From Pseudomonas putida (GTDB lineage: Bacteria; Pseudomonadota; Gammaproteobacteria; Pseudomonadales; Pseudomonadaceae), in NCBI RefSeq assembly GCF_030159595.1, contig NZ_BSKJ01000002.1:603179-667178 (forward strand): 64,000 nt of DNA. The letters are read 5' to 3'. The notes beneath the pieces are model-generated. The model was given only the letters and a program-made list of their open reading frames with translations. It made no database searches and was not told the origin of the DNA. The position numbers were made by a program, and so were the translations under genes. Shown piece after piece: positions 1 to 9,164 of this stretch. How positions within the stretch are numbered: position 1 is the stretch's first letter; the number at the start of each line of letters is the position of its first letter.

Positions 1-48
1 TACCGCTACCAACGTGCAAGAATTTCTCCCACATTCGCGGAGACCAGC

Positions 49-354
49 ATGAACGCACAGCCCCGTACCGACGCCTGGGCCGCCAGCAACGCCCACAGCA
101 CCGTGCACTATCGCCTGCAAGCCGACGCCGAGCCTGACAGCCTGTGCCGGGTGCTCAACCTGTTTGCCCTGCAGTTCCTGACCCCGCACAGCGTGCAGGT
201 CAGCCAGCAGGACGACTGGCTGGATATCGAAGTCGGCATTGGCGGGCTGAGCTGGCACCGGGCCGAAGTGATTGCGCAGAAACTGCGTAACCTGGTGTGT
301 GTGGGTGAAGTGAGCCTGAGCAACCAGCAGCGGGTGGCGCTGGCAGCCGTGTAA
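49..354 (+). CDS. Conserved hypothetical protein, 101 aa
   Basis: I do not recognise a named family with certainty. The protein is soluble, has no signal peptide or membrane segment, and has a hydrophobic beta/alpha pattern: an LNLFALQFL helix, then QDDWLDIEVGIGGL, then a helix AEVIAQKLRNLVCVGEV. This looks like a small ACT-like or regulatory ferredoxin-like fold. The ATG follows GCGGAGACCAGC, an acceptable Shine-Dalgarno. It precedes the secretion ATPase gene on the same strand with a 122-bp gap. Its function is unknown, but its coding quality and codon use match the neighbours. Confidence 0.75.
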   Translation: MNAQPRTDAWAASNAHSTVHYRLQADAEPDSLCRVLNLFALQFLTPHSVQVSQQDDWLDIEVGIGGLSWHRAEVIAQKLRNLVCVGEVSLSNQQRVALAAV

Positions 355-476
355 ATATTTACCGGCCCTATCGCCGGTACAGGCACAGCAAAATCCCGAA
401 ATCCTTCAGCGTCGGTAAACGTCCCGCGCCCGACTAGCCTTGGTCAGGACTCCCTCATCAGGCACGGACGCCAACC

Positions 477-2150
477 ATGCACACCCCCGACAACCCGGCA
501 CTCGACCTCAAGCGCGTGCTCGAAGCCCTGCTCGCCGACCAGCACCTGCACGCCAACGACACCTTGCCAGTCCTCGAATACGCCGCCACCCACCCGGCCG
601 GCCACCCGCTTGAGCAGATAGCCGCCTGCGGACTGCAAGACCGCCAACACCCCGGCCAGCTTCTGGACCTGGACCACCTCTGCCAATGGCTGGCCGGCAA
701 GGTCGGCCAGCCCTACTTGCGCATCGACCCGATGCAACTCGACCTGCCCCAAGTCGCCGGCCTGATCTCTCCGGCCTTCGCCCAGCGCCACGGCATCCTC
801 ATCGTCGCCGCCGAAGCGTCCAGCGTTACCGTCGCCAGCGCCCAGCCCTACCAGGATGACTGGCAGGCAGACCTGGCCCGCAGCCTGGGCCGGCCAATCC
901 GCCGCGTGCTGGCCAGCCCGGCGCAGATCCGCCAGTCAGGGCAATCGTTCCAGCGCCTGGCCCAGTCGGTGAAAGGCGCGCAACACCAGCAGTCGGCCAG
1001 CCTGGGCGAGCTCGAACAGCTACTGGAGCTGGGCAAGCGTCAATCCGAGGCCAGCGCAGACGACGCGCACATCGTGCATATTGTCGACTGGCTGTTGCAG
1101 TACGCCATCGAGCAACGCGCCAGCGATATCCACCTGGAGCCACGCCGCGAACAGGGCCAGTTGCGCTACCGCATCGATGGCCTGCTGCACACCGTCTACG
1201 CCTTCCCAACCGGGGTGACCCTGGCGCTGGTCAGCCGCCTGAAACACCTGGGCCGCATGGATGTCGCGGAAAAGCGTCGACCACAGGACGGTCGCCTGCA
1301 AAGCCGGCTGCCAGGCGGCGGCGAGGTGGAGCTGCGGCTGTCTACCCTGCCGACCCCGTTCGGCGAAAAACTGGTACTGCGCCTGTTCGACCCACACCAG
1401 TTGCACGACGGCTTCGACCGCCTCGGTCTGGAAGGACGGCAACTGGCCCAGTGGCAAAGCCTGCTGCGCCAGCGCCAGGGCATCATCCTGGTCACCGGCC
1501 CCACTGGCTCTGGCAAGACCAGCACGCTGTACGCCAGCCTCAAGCTGCTGGCGACGCCACAGGTCAACCTGTGCACCATCGAAGACCCGATCGAGCGCCT
1601 GGAGCCCGCGTTCAACCAGCTGCAGGTGCAGCCCGCGCTGGACCTGGGTTTTGCCAATGGGGTGCGGGCCATGCTGCGTCAGGACCCGGACATCATCATG
1701 ATCGGCGAAATCCGCGACCGCGAAACCGCACGGGTGGCGGTGCAGGCCGCGTTGACCGGGCACCTGGTGTTGTCGACCCTGCATACCAACGACGCCTGCG
1801 CGGCCATCACCCGCCTGCAAGAACTGGGTGTGGCCGACTACCTGATCAAGGCGACCTTGGTCGGGGTCATGGCCCAGCGCCTGGTGCGTACCGTGTGTAC
1901 AGACTGCCAGGCACATGCATCAACAGCCTGCCGAACCTGCCGTGGCACCGGCTTCCACGGGCGCACGGGGTTGTTCGAACTGCTGCAACCCAGCGAAAGC
2001 CTGCGCGCTTTGATTGGCCCGAACGCCGACCTGACCGATCTACGGCGCCAGGCGTTGGCCGATGGACTGATTGACCTGCGCCGTTGCGGGGAGGCCAAAG
2101 TGGCTTGCGGGCATACCCGCCCAGAGGAAGTGCTGCGCGTCTGCACCTGA
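477..2150 (+). CDS. GspE/PilB-family secretion or pilus assembly ATPase
   Basis: This is a cytoplasmic hexameric ATPase of the type II secretion/type IV pilus family, which powers pseudopilus or pilus assembly at the inner membrane. The N-terminal ~180 residues resemble the GspE/PilB N domain. The core has a Walker A motif GPTGSGKT at residues 341-348, an Asp-box/Walker B region (QDPDIIMIGEIRDRETA) and a His box (LSTLHTNDA). The C-terminal tetracysteine zinc site is present (C474, C477, C485, C488). At 557 aa it is full length for the family. No other gsp or pil genes lie in the window, so it looks like an orphan ATPase. Which machine it serves cannot be told from here. Confidence 0.9.
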   Translation: MHTPDNPALDLKRVLEALLADQHLHANDTLPVLEYAATHPAGHPLEQIAACGLQDRQHPGQLLDLDHLCQWLAGKVGQPYLRIDPMQLDLPQVAGLISPAFAQRHGILIVAAEASSVTVASAQPYQDDWQADLARSLGRPIRRVLASPAQIRQSGQSFQRLAQSVKGAQHQQSASLGELEQLLELGKRQSEASADDAHIVHIVDWLLQYAIEQRASDIHLEPRREQGQLRYRIDGLLHTVYAFPTGVTLALVSRLKHLGRMDVAEKRRPQDGRLQSRLPGGGEVELRLSTLPTPFGEKLVLRLFDPHQLHDGFDRLGLEGRQLAQWQSLLRQRQGIILVTGPTGSGKTSTLYASLKLLATPQVNLCTIEDPIERLEPAFNQLQVQPALDLGFANGVRAMLRQDPDIIMIGEIRDRETARVAVQAALTGHLVLSTLHTNDACAAITRLQELGVADYLIKATLVGVMAQRLVRTVCTDCQAHASTACRTCRGTGFHGRTGLFELLQPSESLRALIGPNADLTDLRRQALADGLIDLRRCGEAKVACGHTRPEEVLRVCT

Positions 2151-2238
2151 CGAAAAGTCCTTTGTATTCAAGGAACTTGCCTCATCGGAAAAGATCCAAC
2201 GGCGCATCTTCAACCCTCACCCTTCGAGGTGTTTCAAC

Positions 2239-2553
2239 ATGCGTCTCAAAACCGCCATCGCCGCCGCTGCCTTGCTTTCGTTGCCTATTGGCTCGGCCAT
2301 GGCCGATACCTTTTGGCGTAACGTGATGACTTCCGGTGCTACCACGGCATCGAGCTACCTGACCTCGCACGATCACAAGCTGGTAGTAGCCGCACAGGAT
2401 GATGCCGGCAGCTTCGTGGCCAGCGAAGGCGCCATTCGTGGGCCGTTCCTGGAGGCGGCGTTGAAGCAGGTGCGGGCGGAGAATCCAGGCATGCAGGCTT
2501 CTGATATGGAGCTGGCGAATGCCATTCTGGCCAAGAATGCGGTAGCCGAATAA
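2239..2553 (+). CDS. DUF2388 family small secreted protein
   Basis: 104 aa starting at an ATG preceded by GAGGTG. A clear Sec signal peptide (MRLKTAIAAAALLSLPIGSAMA) is followed by a mature part beginning DTFWRNVMTSGATTASSYLTS. This Thr/Ser-rich opening and the compact length are typical of the DUF2388 family that is common in Pseudomonas. The mature protein is probably periplasmic; its function is unknown. It is followed directly by a REP pair, so it probably forms its own short transcript. The in-frame extension upstream of the chosen ATG looks non-coding. Confidence 0.82.
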   Translation: MRLKTAIAAAALLSLPIGSAMADTFWRNVMTSGATTASSYLTSHDHKLVVAAQDDAGSFVASEGAIRGPFLEAALKQVRAENPGMQASDMELANAILAKNAVAE

Positions 2554-2560
2554 CCGCGTC

Positions 2561-2662
2561 GCCTGCTTCGCGGCTAAAGCCGCTCCCACAGGGACCGCAC
2601 AGACCTTGAATGCTGTGCAGTACCTGTGGGAGCGGGTTTACCCGCGAAGAGGCCGGTACAGG
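2561..2662. repeat. Inverted pair of REP elements
   Basis: Two P. putida-type REP units face each other (…GCCGCTCCCACAGG at 2578-2592 and CCTGTGGGAGCGGGTTTAC from 2623). The left copy is diverged (CGCGGCTAAAGCCGC) and the right copy is close to consensus. The pair lies between the convergent ends of the DUF2388 gene and gcvP, a typical place for a BIME-like transcript-end hairpin. Confidence 0.9.
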
Positions 2663-2672
2663 CAAACAACGA

Positions 2673-5546
2673 TCAGCGATACGCCTCCACCGGCACACAC
2701 GCACAGAACAGGTTCCTGTCCCCATACACGTTGTCGACCCGGTTCACTGCCGGCCAGTATTTGTGCTGACGCACATGAGCACTAGGTGCCACTGCCTGCG
2801 CCAGGCTATAGGGCCGATCCCACACCCCCAACACATCCTCCAGGGTATGCGGCGCATGCTTGAGCGGGTTGTTTTCCGCCGGCCAGTTGCCCTCCTGCAC
2901 TTCGGCAATCTCTGCACGAATCGCCAGCATCGCCTCGACAAACCGGTCCAGCTCGGCCTTCGATTCACTCTCGGTCGGCTCCACCATCAGCGTGCCCGGC
3001 ACCGGGAATGACATGGTCGGGGCGTGGAAACCATAGTCCATCAGGCGCTTGGCCACGTCCTCTTCACTGATGCCGGTCTGCGCCTTCAACGGCCTAAGGT
3101 CGAGGATGCATTCGTGGGCCACACGCTGGTTGCGCCCCCGGTAGAGCACCGGGAAGGCGCCGCCCAGCTGGCTGGCCAGGTAGTTGGCCGAGAGGATTGC
3201 CACCTCGCTGGCATCGGCCAGCTGCGGCCCCATCATGGCGATGTACATCCAGCTGATCGGCAGGATGCTCGCGCTGCCCCAGGGTGCGGCGCTGATCGCG
3301 CTGTTGTTCGGGTCCAGGCCGGGCACCGGTACCACCGGGTGGCTGGCGACGAACGGCGTGAGGTGCGCGCGGATGCCGATCGGCCCCATGCCCGGGCCGC
3401 CACCGCCGTGGGGGATGCAGAAGGTCTTGTGCAGGTTCATGTGCGAGACATCGGCCCCAATGTCGGCCGGGCGAGCCAAGCCCACCTGGGCATTGAGGTT
3501 CGCCCCATCCATGTACACCTGGCCGCCGTGCTGATGGACCACTTCGCAGATTTCGCGAATGCCCTCTTCGTACACCCCGTGGGTGGACGGGTATGTGACC
3601 ATCAGGCAAGACAAGCGCTCCCCGGCCGCGTGGGCCTTGGCCTTGAGGTCGGCCAGGTCGACGTTGCCGTGTTCGTCGCAATCCACGATCACCACCTCCA
3701 TGCCCGCCATTTGCGCCGAAGCCGGGTTGGTACCATGGGCTGACGACGGGATCAGGCACAACGTTCGCTGTGGCTGGTGACGGCTGCGGTGGTAACGGGT
3801 AATGGCCATCAGGCCGGCATATTCACCCTGGGCACCGGAGTTGGGCTGCATGCAGATGGCATCGAAGCCGGTAATGGCGCACAACCAGCTTTCCAGTTCG
3901 TCGATCATCGCCTTGTAGCCCGTGGCCTGGCCCGCCGGGGCAAACGGGTGCAGTTGGGCAAAACCGGGCCAGGTGATGGGGATCATCTCGCTGGTAGCGT
4001 TGAGTTTCATGGTGCAGGAACCCAGCGGGATCATCGACTGGTTCAGCGCCAGGTCCTTGTTCTCCAGTTGCTTGAGGTAGCGCAGCATCTCGGTTTCGCT
4101 GTGGTGCTGGTTGAACACCGGATGAGCGAGGAACGGTGTGCGCCGTACCAGATTGGCGGGGATGCCCTCGGGCAGGGCCAACTGGTCAAGGGCGGCGATT
4201 TCCAGGCCGTGATCCACCCCCAGAAAGATGTCGAGCAGGCGCAGCACCGTCTGTTCGTTACAGGTTTCGTCCAGGCTCACGCCCAGGTGCCCGCGTCCAA
4301 GAATACGCAAGTTGATCTGCGCCGCTTCGGCGCTTTCGATGATGGCCGCCTGGGCCCCACCAACCTCCAGGGTTAGGGTGTCGAAGAAATGCTGATTGAG
4401 GCGCTTGATGCCTTTGGCCTCAAGGCCAGCGGCCAGAATGAAGGTCAGCCGGTGCACACGCTGGGCGATGCGTTGCAGGCCTTCCGGGCCGTGGTACACC
4501 GCATAGAAGCCGGCAATGTTGGCCAGCAGTACCTGCGCCGTGCAGATGTTGGAGTTGGCCTTTTCGCGGCGGATGTGCTGCTCGCGGGTTTGCAGCGCCA
4601 TGCGCAACGCGGTGTTGCCACGGGCATCGCGCGACACGCCAATGATGCGCCCCGGCATGGCCCGCTTGTAGTCGTCGCGGCACGCGAAGTAGGCCGCATG
4701 GGGGCCACCGTAGCCCATCGGCACGCCAAAGCGCTGGGTCGAGCCCAGCACCACATCGGCGCCCAGCTCTCCGGGCGGCGTCAGTACCACCAGGCTGAGC
4801 AAGTCGGCGGCCACGCAGGCCAGCGCTTGCTGGCTGTGCAACTGGTCGATCAACGGGCGCAGGTCGCGCACTTCGCCGTGGGTGTCAGGGTACTGCAGCA
4901 AAGCGCCGAACACCGCATGTTTGCCGAGGTTATCCACAGCGTCGACGATCAGTTCGAAGCCAAAGCCCTCGGCGCGCGTCTTCAACACCGACAGGGTTTG
5001 CGGGTGGCAGTGCTCGTCGGCAAAGAAGGCATTGCTCTTGTTGCGCGCCACCCGCTTGGCCAGGGCCATGGCTTCGGCGGCGGCGGTGGCTTCGTCGAGC
5101 AGCGAGGCGTTGGCCAGCGCCAGCCCGGTAAGGTCGATGACCATTTGCTGGAAGTTCAGCAGCGCCTCAAGGCGGCCTTGGGCGATTTCGGGCTGGTACG
5201 GTGTATACGCGGTGTACCAGCCGGGGTTCTCCAGCACGTTGCGCAGGATGACCGTGGGGGTGATGGTGCCGTGGTAGCCCATGCCGATCAGGCTGGTCCA
5301 CACCTGGTTCTGTTCGGCGTAGGCGGCGAGCTTGGCCAGGGCGGCCTGCTCGTCCAGCGCCGGGGGTAGGTCGAGGGGGCGGTTGAGGCGGATGTCGGGG
5401 GGTACGGTCTGCTCGATCAGCTCATTGCGGCTGGCAATACCCAGCGCGTTGAGCATGGCCTGCTGCTCTGCGGCATCGGGGCCCAGGTGGCGACGCAGGA
5501 AAGGGTTGAGCTCTTGCAGTTGATGCAGGGATGGCGACTGGGACAT
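2673..5546 (-). CDS. gcvP: Glycine dehydrogenase (decarboxylating), P protein
   Basis: PLP-dependent P protein of the glycine cleavage system. It decarboxylates glycine and passes the aminomethyl group to the lipoyl arm of the H protein. At 957 aa it has the full length of the single-chain P protein. The PLP lysine is K707 in [16 protein letters not shown], next to the glycine-rich loop. The N-terminal half has the expected [11 protein letters not shown] motif. It is the last gene of gcvT-gcvH-gcvP, separated from gcvH by a ~190-bp gap containing a REP pair, so its expression may be lower than that of gcvH. The start is an ATG behind GGAAGAGAG. Confidence 0.97.
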   Translation of the reverse strand: MSQSPSLHQLQELNPFLRRHLGPDAAEQQAMLNALGIASRNELIEQTVPPDIRLNRPLDLPPALDEQAALAKLAAYAEQNQVWTSLIGMGYHGTITPTVILRNVLENPGWYTAYTPYQPEIAQGRLEALLNFQQMVIDLTGLALANASLLDEATAAAEAMALAKRVARNKSNAFFADEHCHPQTLSVLKTRAEGFGFELIVDAVDNLGKHAVFGALLQYPDTHGEVRDLRPLIDQLHSQQALACVAADLLSLVVLTPPGELGADVVLGSTQRFGVPMGYGGPHAAYFACRDDYKRAMPGRIIGVSRDARGNTALRMALQTREQHIRREKANSNICTAQVLLANIAGFYAVYHGPEGLQRIAQRVHRLTFILAAGLEAKGIKRLNQHFFDTLTLEVGGAQAAIIESAEAAQINLRILGRGHLGVSLDETCNEQTVLRLLDIFLGVDHGLEIAALDQLALPEGIPANLVRRTPFLAHPVFNQHHSETEMLRYLKQLENKDLALNQSMIPLGSCTMKLNATSEMIPITWPGFAQLHPFAPAGQATGYKAMIDELESWLCAITGFDAICMQPNSGAQGEYAGLMAITRYHRSRHQPQRTLCLIPSSAHGTNPASAQMAGMEVVIVDCDEHGNVDLADLKAKAHAAGERLSCLMVTYPSTHGVYEEGIREICEVVHQHGGQVYMDGANLNAQVGLARPADIGADVSHMNLHKTFCIPHGGGGPGMGPIGIRAHLTPFVASHPVVPVPGLDPNNSAISAAPWGSASILPISWMYIAMMGPQLADASEVAILSANYLASQLGGAFPVLYRGRNQRVAHECILDLRPLKAQTGISEEDVAKRLMDYGFHAPTMSFPVPGTLMVEPTESESKAELDRFVEAMLAIRAEIAEVQEGNWPAENNPLKHAPHTLEDVLGVWDRPYSLAQAVAPSAHVRQHKYWPAVNRVDNVYGDRNLFCACVPVEAYR

Positions 5547-5643
5547 GACGACGCTCTCTTCCTAGACCGGGTCTCATGGAGACTTATAAGTCTAGGAAGG
5601 ATTGCCGATTCTGCGGGGAATCTTGCTTGGCAGTACCGACCCT

Positions 5644-5731
5644 GTCGCCGGCAAGCCAGCTCCCACAGGTTAATCACAGGCCCTAGGGCGCGCGCTATCT
5701 CTGTGGGAACTGGCTTGCCGGCGATGAGGCC
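5644..5731. repeat. REP pair, variant subtype, inside the gcv operon
   Basis: Inverted repeat with arms GTCGCCGGCAAGCCAGCTCC and its complement, separated by ~45 bases. The core (GCCGGCAAGCCAGCTCCCACAGG) differs from the common GCGGGCAAGCCCGC type, so it is a second REP subtype. It sits between gcvH and gcvP within the operon, where it could stabilise the upstream mRNA or lower downstream expression. Confidence 0.85.
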
Positions 5732-5738
5732 AGAAGCC

Positions 5739-6122
5739 TTATTCGCCGATGGCGGCCTGGTAGCCGGCAGCATCCAGCAGCTTGTCCAGCTCGGCCGGGT
5801 TGCTTGGCTTCAGTTTGAAGATCCATGCACCGTAAGGTTCTTCGTTGAGCTGTTCAGGGCTGTCGGCCAGTTCTTCGTTGACCGCGATCACTTCGCCACC
5901 GATCGGGGCGTAGATGTCGGAAGCGGCCTTGACCGACTCGACCACACCGGCGGCGTCGCCAGCAGCGAACACCTTGCCGACTTCGGCCAACTCGACGAAC
6001 ACCACATCACCCAGGGCTTGCTGGGCGTGGTCACTGATGCCCACGGTCACAGTACCGTCGGCTTCCAGGCGGGCCCACTCGTGGCTTTCGGCAAAACGCA
6101 GGTCGGCGGGGATATTGCTCAT
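5739..6122 (-). CDS. gcvH: Glycine cleavage system H protein
   Basis: 127-aa lipoyl carrier protein that shuttles the aminomethyl group between the P, T and L proteins. The lipoyl-attachment lysine is K65 in ESVKAASD, and the surrounding [21 protein letters not shown] stretch is canonical. The length matches the family. The ATG follows GAGGAATTC. It lies 51 bp downstream of gcvT on the same strand, and gcvP follows after a REP pair. Confidence 0.97.
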   Translation of the reverse strand: MSNIPADLRFAESHEWARLEADGTVTVGISDHAQQALGDVVFVELAEVGKVFAAGDAAGVVESVKAASDIYAPIGGEVIAVNEELADSPEQLNEEPYGAWIFKLKPSNPAELDKLLDAAGYQAAIGE

Positions 6123-6173
6123 GTCTTGAATTCCTCGATTGGCTCAGCGGTACGCCCGCCGGTTAAAATTTGT

Positions 6174-7256
6174 TCAGATCAAAACCTTGCCGTGGCGCAC
6201 GAAGGTCGGTTTGACCACCCGCACCGGGTACCACTTGCCGCGGATTTCCACCTCGGCCCGGTCGCCGGTCGCCATGGGTACGCGCGCCAGGGCAATGGAC
6301 TTGCTCAGCGTAGGTGAGAAACTACCACTGGTGATCTCCCCTTCGCCAATCCCGGCTACGCGCACCACCTGGTGGGCGCGCAGCACACCGCGCTCTTCCA
6401 GCACCAGGCCGACGAGTTTTTCCTGCACACCCTGCTCGATTTCCGCCAGCAGGCCGGCGCGGCCGATGAAGTCGCGCTCGGCCGGCTCCCAGGCGATGCT
6501 CCAGCCCAGGTTGGACGTCAGCGGGGTGTGGGTTTCATCGATGTCCTGGCCGTACAGGTTCATGCCGGCCTCCAGGCGCAGGGTGTCACGAGCACCAAGG
6601 CCACTTGGGGCAATGCCGGCGCCGACCAGGTCGTTGAAGAAAGCCACAGCCTGATCGCCTGGGAAGATGATCTCCAGGCCGTCTTCACCCGTATAGCCCG
6701 TGCGGGCAATGAACCAGTCGCCTTCGTTGACGCCCTCGAACGGACGCAACTCGCGGATCAGTGCAGCGCGTGCGGGGCTGAGCAAGGCCGCGACCTTCTC
6801 GCGGGCATGCGGCCCCTGGATGGCGAGGATGGCAAGGTCGGGGCGGGGCTGGAAGTTCACGGCAAAACCAGCCCGCTGCTGCTGTAACCAGCCGAGCACC
6901 TTGGCCCGGGTGGCGGCATTGGTAACCAGGCGGTAGCCGTTTTCCGTGCGGTAGACGAGCAAGTCGTCGATTACCCCACCCTGCGCGTTCAGCAGCGGGC
7001 TGTACAGTGCCTTGCCGACGTCGTCGAGGCGGGCCACGTCGTTGGCCAGCATACGCTGTAGCCAAACGCAGGCATCGGTGCCATCGACATCGATCACGGT
7101 CATGTGGGAAACATCGAAAACGCCGCAGTCGCTGCGCACCTGGTGGTGCTCCTCGACCTGCGAGCCATAGTGCAGGGGCATGTCCCAGCCACCGAAATCG
7201 ACCGTCTTGGCGCCTAGCGCCAGGTGCAGGTCAAACAAAAGCGTGCGCTGTCCCAT
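6174..7256 (-). CDS. gcvT: Glycine cleavage system T protein (aminomethyltransferase)
   Basis: Tetrahydrofolate-dependent aminomethyltransferase that releases ammonia and makes 5,10-methylene-THF from the H-protein-bound intermediate. 360 aa from the ATG at 7256, which has a good AAGGAGAAACCC Shine-Dalgarno; the longer in-frame extension is rejected. It has the folate-binding N-terminal region (VDFGGWDMPLHYGS) and the C-terminal GcvT barrel (IALARVP…VEIRGKWYPVRV). First gene of the gcvTHP operon; the iron permease gene ends 123 bp upstream. Confidence 0.96.
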   Translation of the reverse strand: MGQRTLLFDLHLALGAKTVDFGGWDMPLHYGSQVEEHHQVRSDCGVFDVSHMTVIDVDGTDACVWLQRMLANDVARLDDVGKALYSPLLNAQGGVIDDLLVYRTENGYRLVTNAATRAKVLGWLQQQRAGFAVNFQPRPDLAILAIQGPHAREKVAALLSPARAALIRELRPFEGVNEGDWFIARTGYTGEDGLEIIFPGDQAVAFFNDLVGAGIAPSGLGARDTLRLEAGMNLYGQDIDETHTPLTSNLGWSIAWEPAERDFIGRAGLLAEIEQGVQEKLVGLVLEERGVLRAHQVVRVAGIGEGEITSGSFSPTLSKSIALARVPMATGDRAEVEIRGKWYPVRVVKPTFVRHGKVLI

Positions 7257-7379
7257 GGGTTTCTCCTTCCGGGCGTGGCGAAGCGGCGGCGGTCGATGAC
7301 GTTGGTCGTCAGCTCTTGTTGTAAGGACCCGCCGCGCGAATGCCGCGCATTGTAGCCGCAAGGACGCAGGCTGGCACCC

Positions 7380-9008
7380 TCAGTGACTGTGACCGGGTCG
7401 ACGTGCCGAACGGCGGATCAGGCCGATGACCGGCAGCAGGCCCACCACAACCAGCGTCAGTGCCGGCAACGATGCGCGTGCCCATTCGCCCTCGCTGGTC
7501 ATCTCGAACACCCGTACCGCCAAGGTATCCCAGCCGAACGGTCGCATCAGCAGGGTAGCCGGCATTTCCTTGAGCACATCGACGAACACCAGCAGCGCGG
7601 CGCTGAGGGCGCCGGGCACCAGCAGCGGCAGATACACCTTGAAAAACAATCCCACGCCACCGACACCCAGGCTGCGGGAAGCCTCTGGCAGTGACGGGCG
7701 AATACGCTCCAGGCTGCTCTCCAGTGGCCCGTAGGCCACCGCGATGAAACGCACCAGGTAGGCCAGCAACAACGCCGACAGGCTGCCCAGCAGCAGCGGC
7801 TTGCCTGCCCCGCCCAGCCAACTGGACAACGGGATGACCAGGTGGTTATCGAGGTAGCTGAAGGCCAGCATGATCGACACCGCCAGCACCGAGCCGGGCA
7901 AGGCATAGCCCAGGTTGGCCAGGCCGATCCCGGCGCGAATGCCACCAGTCGGCGCCTGGCGCCGGGCAAAGGCCAGCACTAGCGCCACGCACACCGTGAC
8001 CAGCGCCGCCATGCCGCCCAAGTACAAAGTGTGCAGCACCAGGCCGACGTAACGCTCGTCCAGATCGTGCCGGCCGCGCTGCCAGAACCACGCCAGCAGT
8101 TGCAGCAGCGGGATGACAAAGGCACAGGCGAACACCACCAGGCACCAGCCACTGGCCAGCAGCGCCTTGAGCCCGCGCAGGTGATACAGCGCCTGCGCGC
8201 GTGGCCGTTCGTTGCCGCTGCGGCTGGCACCCCGGGCACGCCGCTCGCCGTACAGCACCAGCATCACCGCCAGCAACAGCAGACTGGCCAGCTGGGCAGC
8301 GCTGGAGAGGCTGAAGAAGCCGTACCAGGTTTTGTAGATAGCGGTGGTGAACGTATCGAAGTTGAACACCGCCACCGCGCCGAAATCGGCCAGGGTCTCC
8401 ATCAAGGCCAGGGCGATGCCGGCACCGATGGCTGGCCGCGCCATGGGCAAGGCCACGCGCCAGAATGCCTGTAAGGGTGACAGCCCCAATACCCGCGCCG
8501 CTTCCATCAGTCCCTTGCCCTGGGCCAGGAAGGCCGTGCGCGCCAGCAGGTAGACGTAGGGGTAGAACACCAGCACCAGAACAATGATCACTCCGCCGGT
8601 GGAGCGCACCCGCGGCAGGCGCATCGGCCCGAACACCTCGCGCAGGGCGCTTTGCACCGGGCCGGCGAAGTCCAGCAGGCCGACGAAGACAAACGCCAGT
8701 ACATAGGCCGGGATGGCGAATGGCAACATCAGCGCCCAATCCAGCCAGCGCCGGCCGGGAAACTCGCAGAGGCTGGTGAGCCAGGCGAGGCTGACGCCCA
8801 GCACGGTGACGCCGATGCCTACACCCACCACCAGCGTGAGGGTATTGCTGAGCAGGCGGGTCATCTGGGTGTCGAGCAGGTGCGACCAGATCTGCGTATC
8901 GATCGACTGCCAGGACAGTAGCAGGACGCTCAGGGGCAACAGCACCAGGGCGGCGATGAGGGAGACCGGGAGGTACCAGCGGCGTTGGGGGGTGTGGGGC
9001 AAGTTCAA
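7380..9008 (-). CDS. Iron(III) ABC transporter permease (FbpB/SfuB type)
   Basis: Inner-membrane permease of a ferric iron importer, built as two fused permease halves (about 12 hydrophobic segments). Each half carries an EAA-type cytoplasmic loop: MEAARVLGLSPLQAFWRVALP in the first half and LPEASRSLGVGGVGLFF in the second. ~542 aa, usual for the family. The start is uncertain. The only upstream ATG lies inside a REP element and would add residues translated from the repeat, so I prefer the TTG at 9008 (LNLPHTPQRRWYLPV), which has a weak Shine-Dalgarno. It lies downstream of its binding-protein gene with a REP pair between. No ATPase gene is in the window. Confidence 0.9.
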   Translation of the reverse strand: MNLPHTPQRRWYLPVSLIAALVLLPLSVLLLSWQSIDTQIWSHLLDTQMTRLLSNTLTLVVGVGIGVTVLGVSLAWLTSLCEFPGRRWLDWALMLPFAIPAYVLAFVFVGLLDFAGPVQSALREVFGPMRLPRVRSTGGVIIVLVLVFYPYVYLLARTAFLAQGKGLMEAARVLGLSPLQAFWRVALPMARPAIGAGIALALMETLADFGAVAVFNFDTFTTAIYKTWYGFFSLSSAAQLASLLLLAVMLVLYGERRARGASRSGNERPRAQALYHLRGLKALLASGWCLVVFACAFVIPLLQLLAWFWQRGRHDLDERYVGLVLHTLYLGGMAALVTVCVALVLAFARRQAPTGGIRAGIGLANLGYALPGSVLAVSIMLAFSYLDNHLVIPLSSWLGGAGKPLLLGSLSALLLAYLVRFIAVAYGPLESSLERIRPSLPEASRSLGVGGVGLFFKVYLPLLVPGALSAALLVFVDVLKEMPATLLMRPFGWDTLAVRVFEMTSEGEWARASLPALTLVVVGLLPVIGLIRRSARRPGHSH

Positions 9009-9027
9009 TGTCTCTGTGGCTGATTTG

Positions 9028-9150
9028 CGACCGCTTTGCGGTCGTTCGCGGGCAAGCCCGCTCCCACAGGGACCGCACAAGGTTTGGACTCTGTGCAGTT
9101 CCTGTGGGAGCGGGCTTGCCCGCGAAAGGGCCCTTGCGGGCCCCGGAAGG
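9028..9150. repeat. Inverted pair of REP elements between binding protein and permease genes
   Basis: Two near-identical REP units face each other (TTCGCGGGCAAGCCCGCTCC from 9045 and its complement ending near 9128). Short outer inverted sequences flank them (GCGACCGCTTTGCGGTCG and GGGCCCTTGCGGGCCC). The element fills most of the gap between the binding-protein stop and the permease start, a classical position for making more binding protein than permease. Confidence 0.93.
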
Positions 9151-9164
9151 ATAAAGCCTGGCGC

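Noticed and set aside
7257..7379. Possible glycine riboswitch before gcvT
   Set aside because: The gap is only ~120 bp and I found neither the paired aptamer cores nor an expression-platform hairpin.
7380..9080. ATG start of the iron permease at 9080
   Set aside because: The first ~24 codons would be read from a REP element that is found all over the chromosome, so it is very unlikely to be the real N-terminus.
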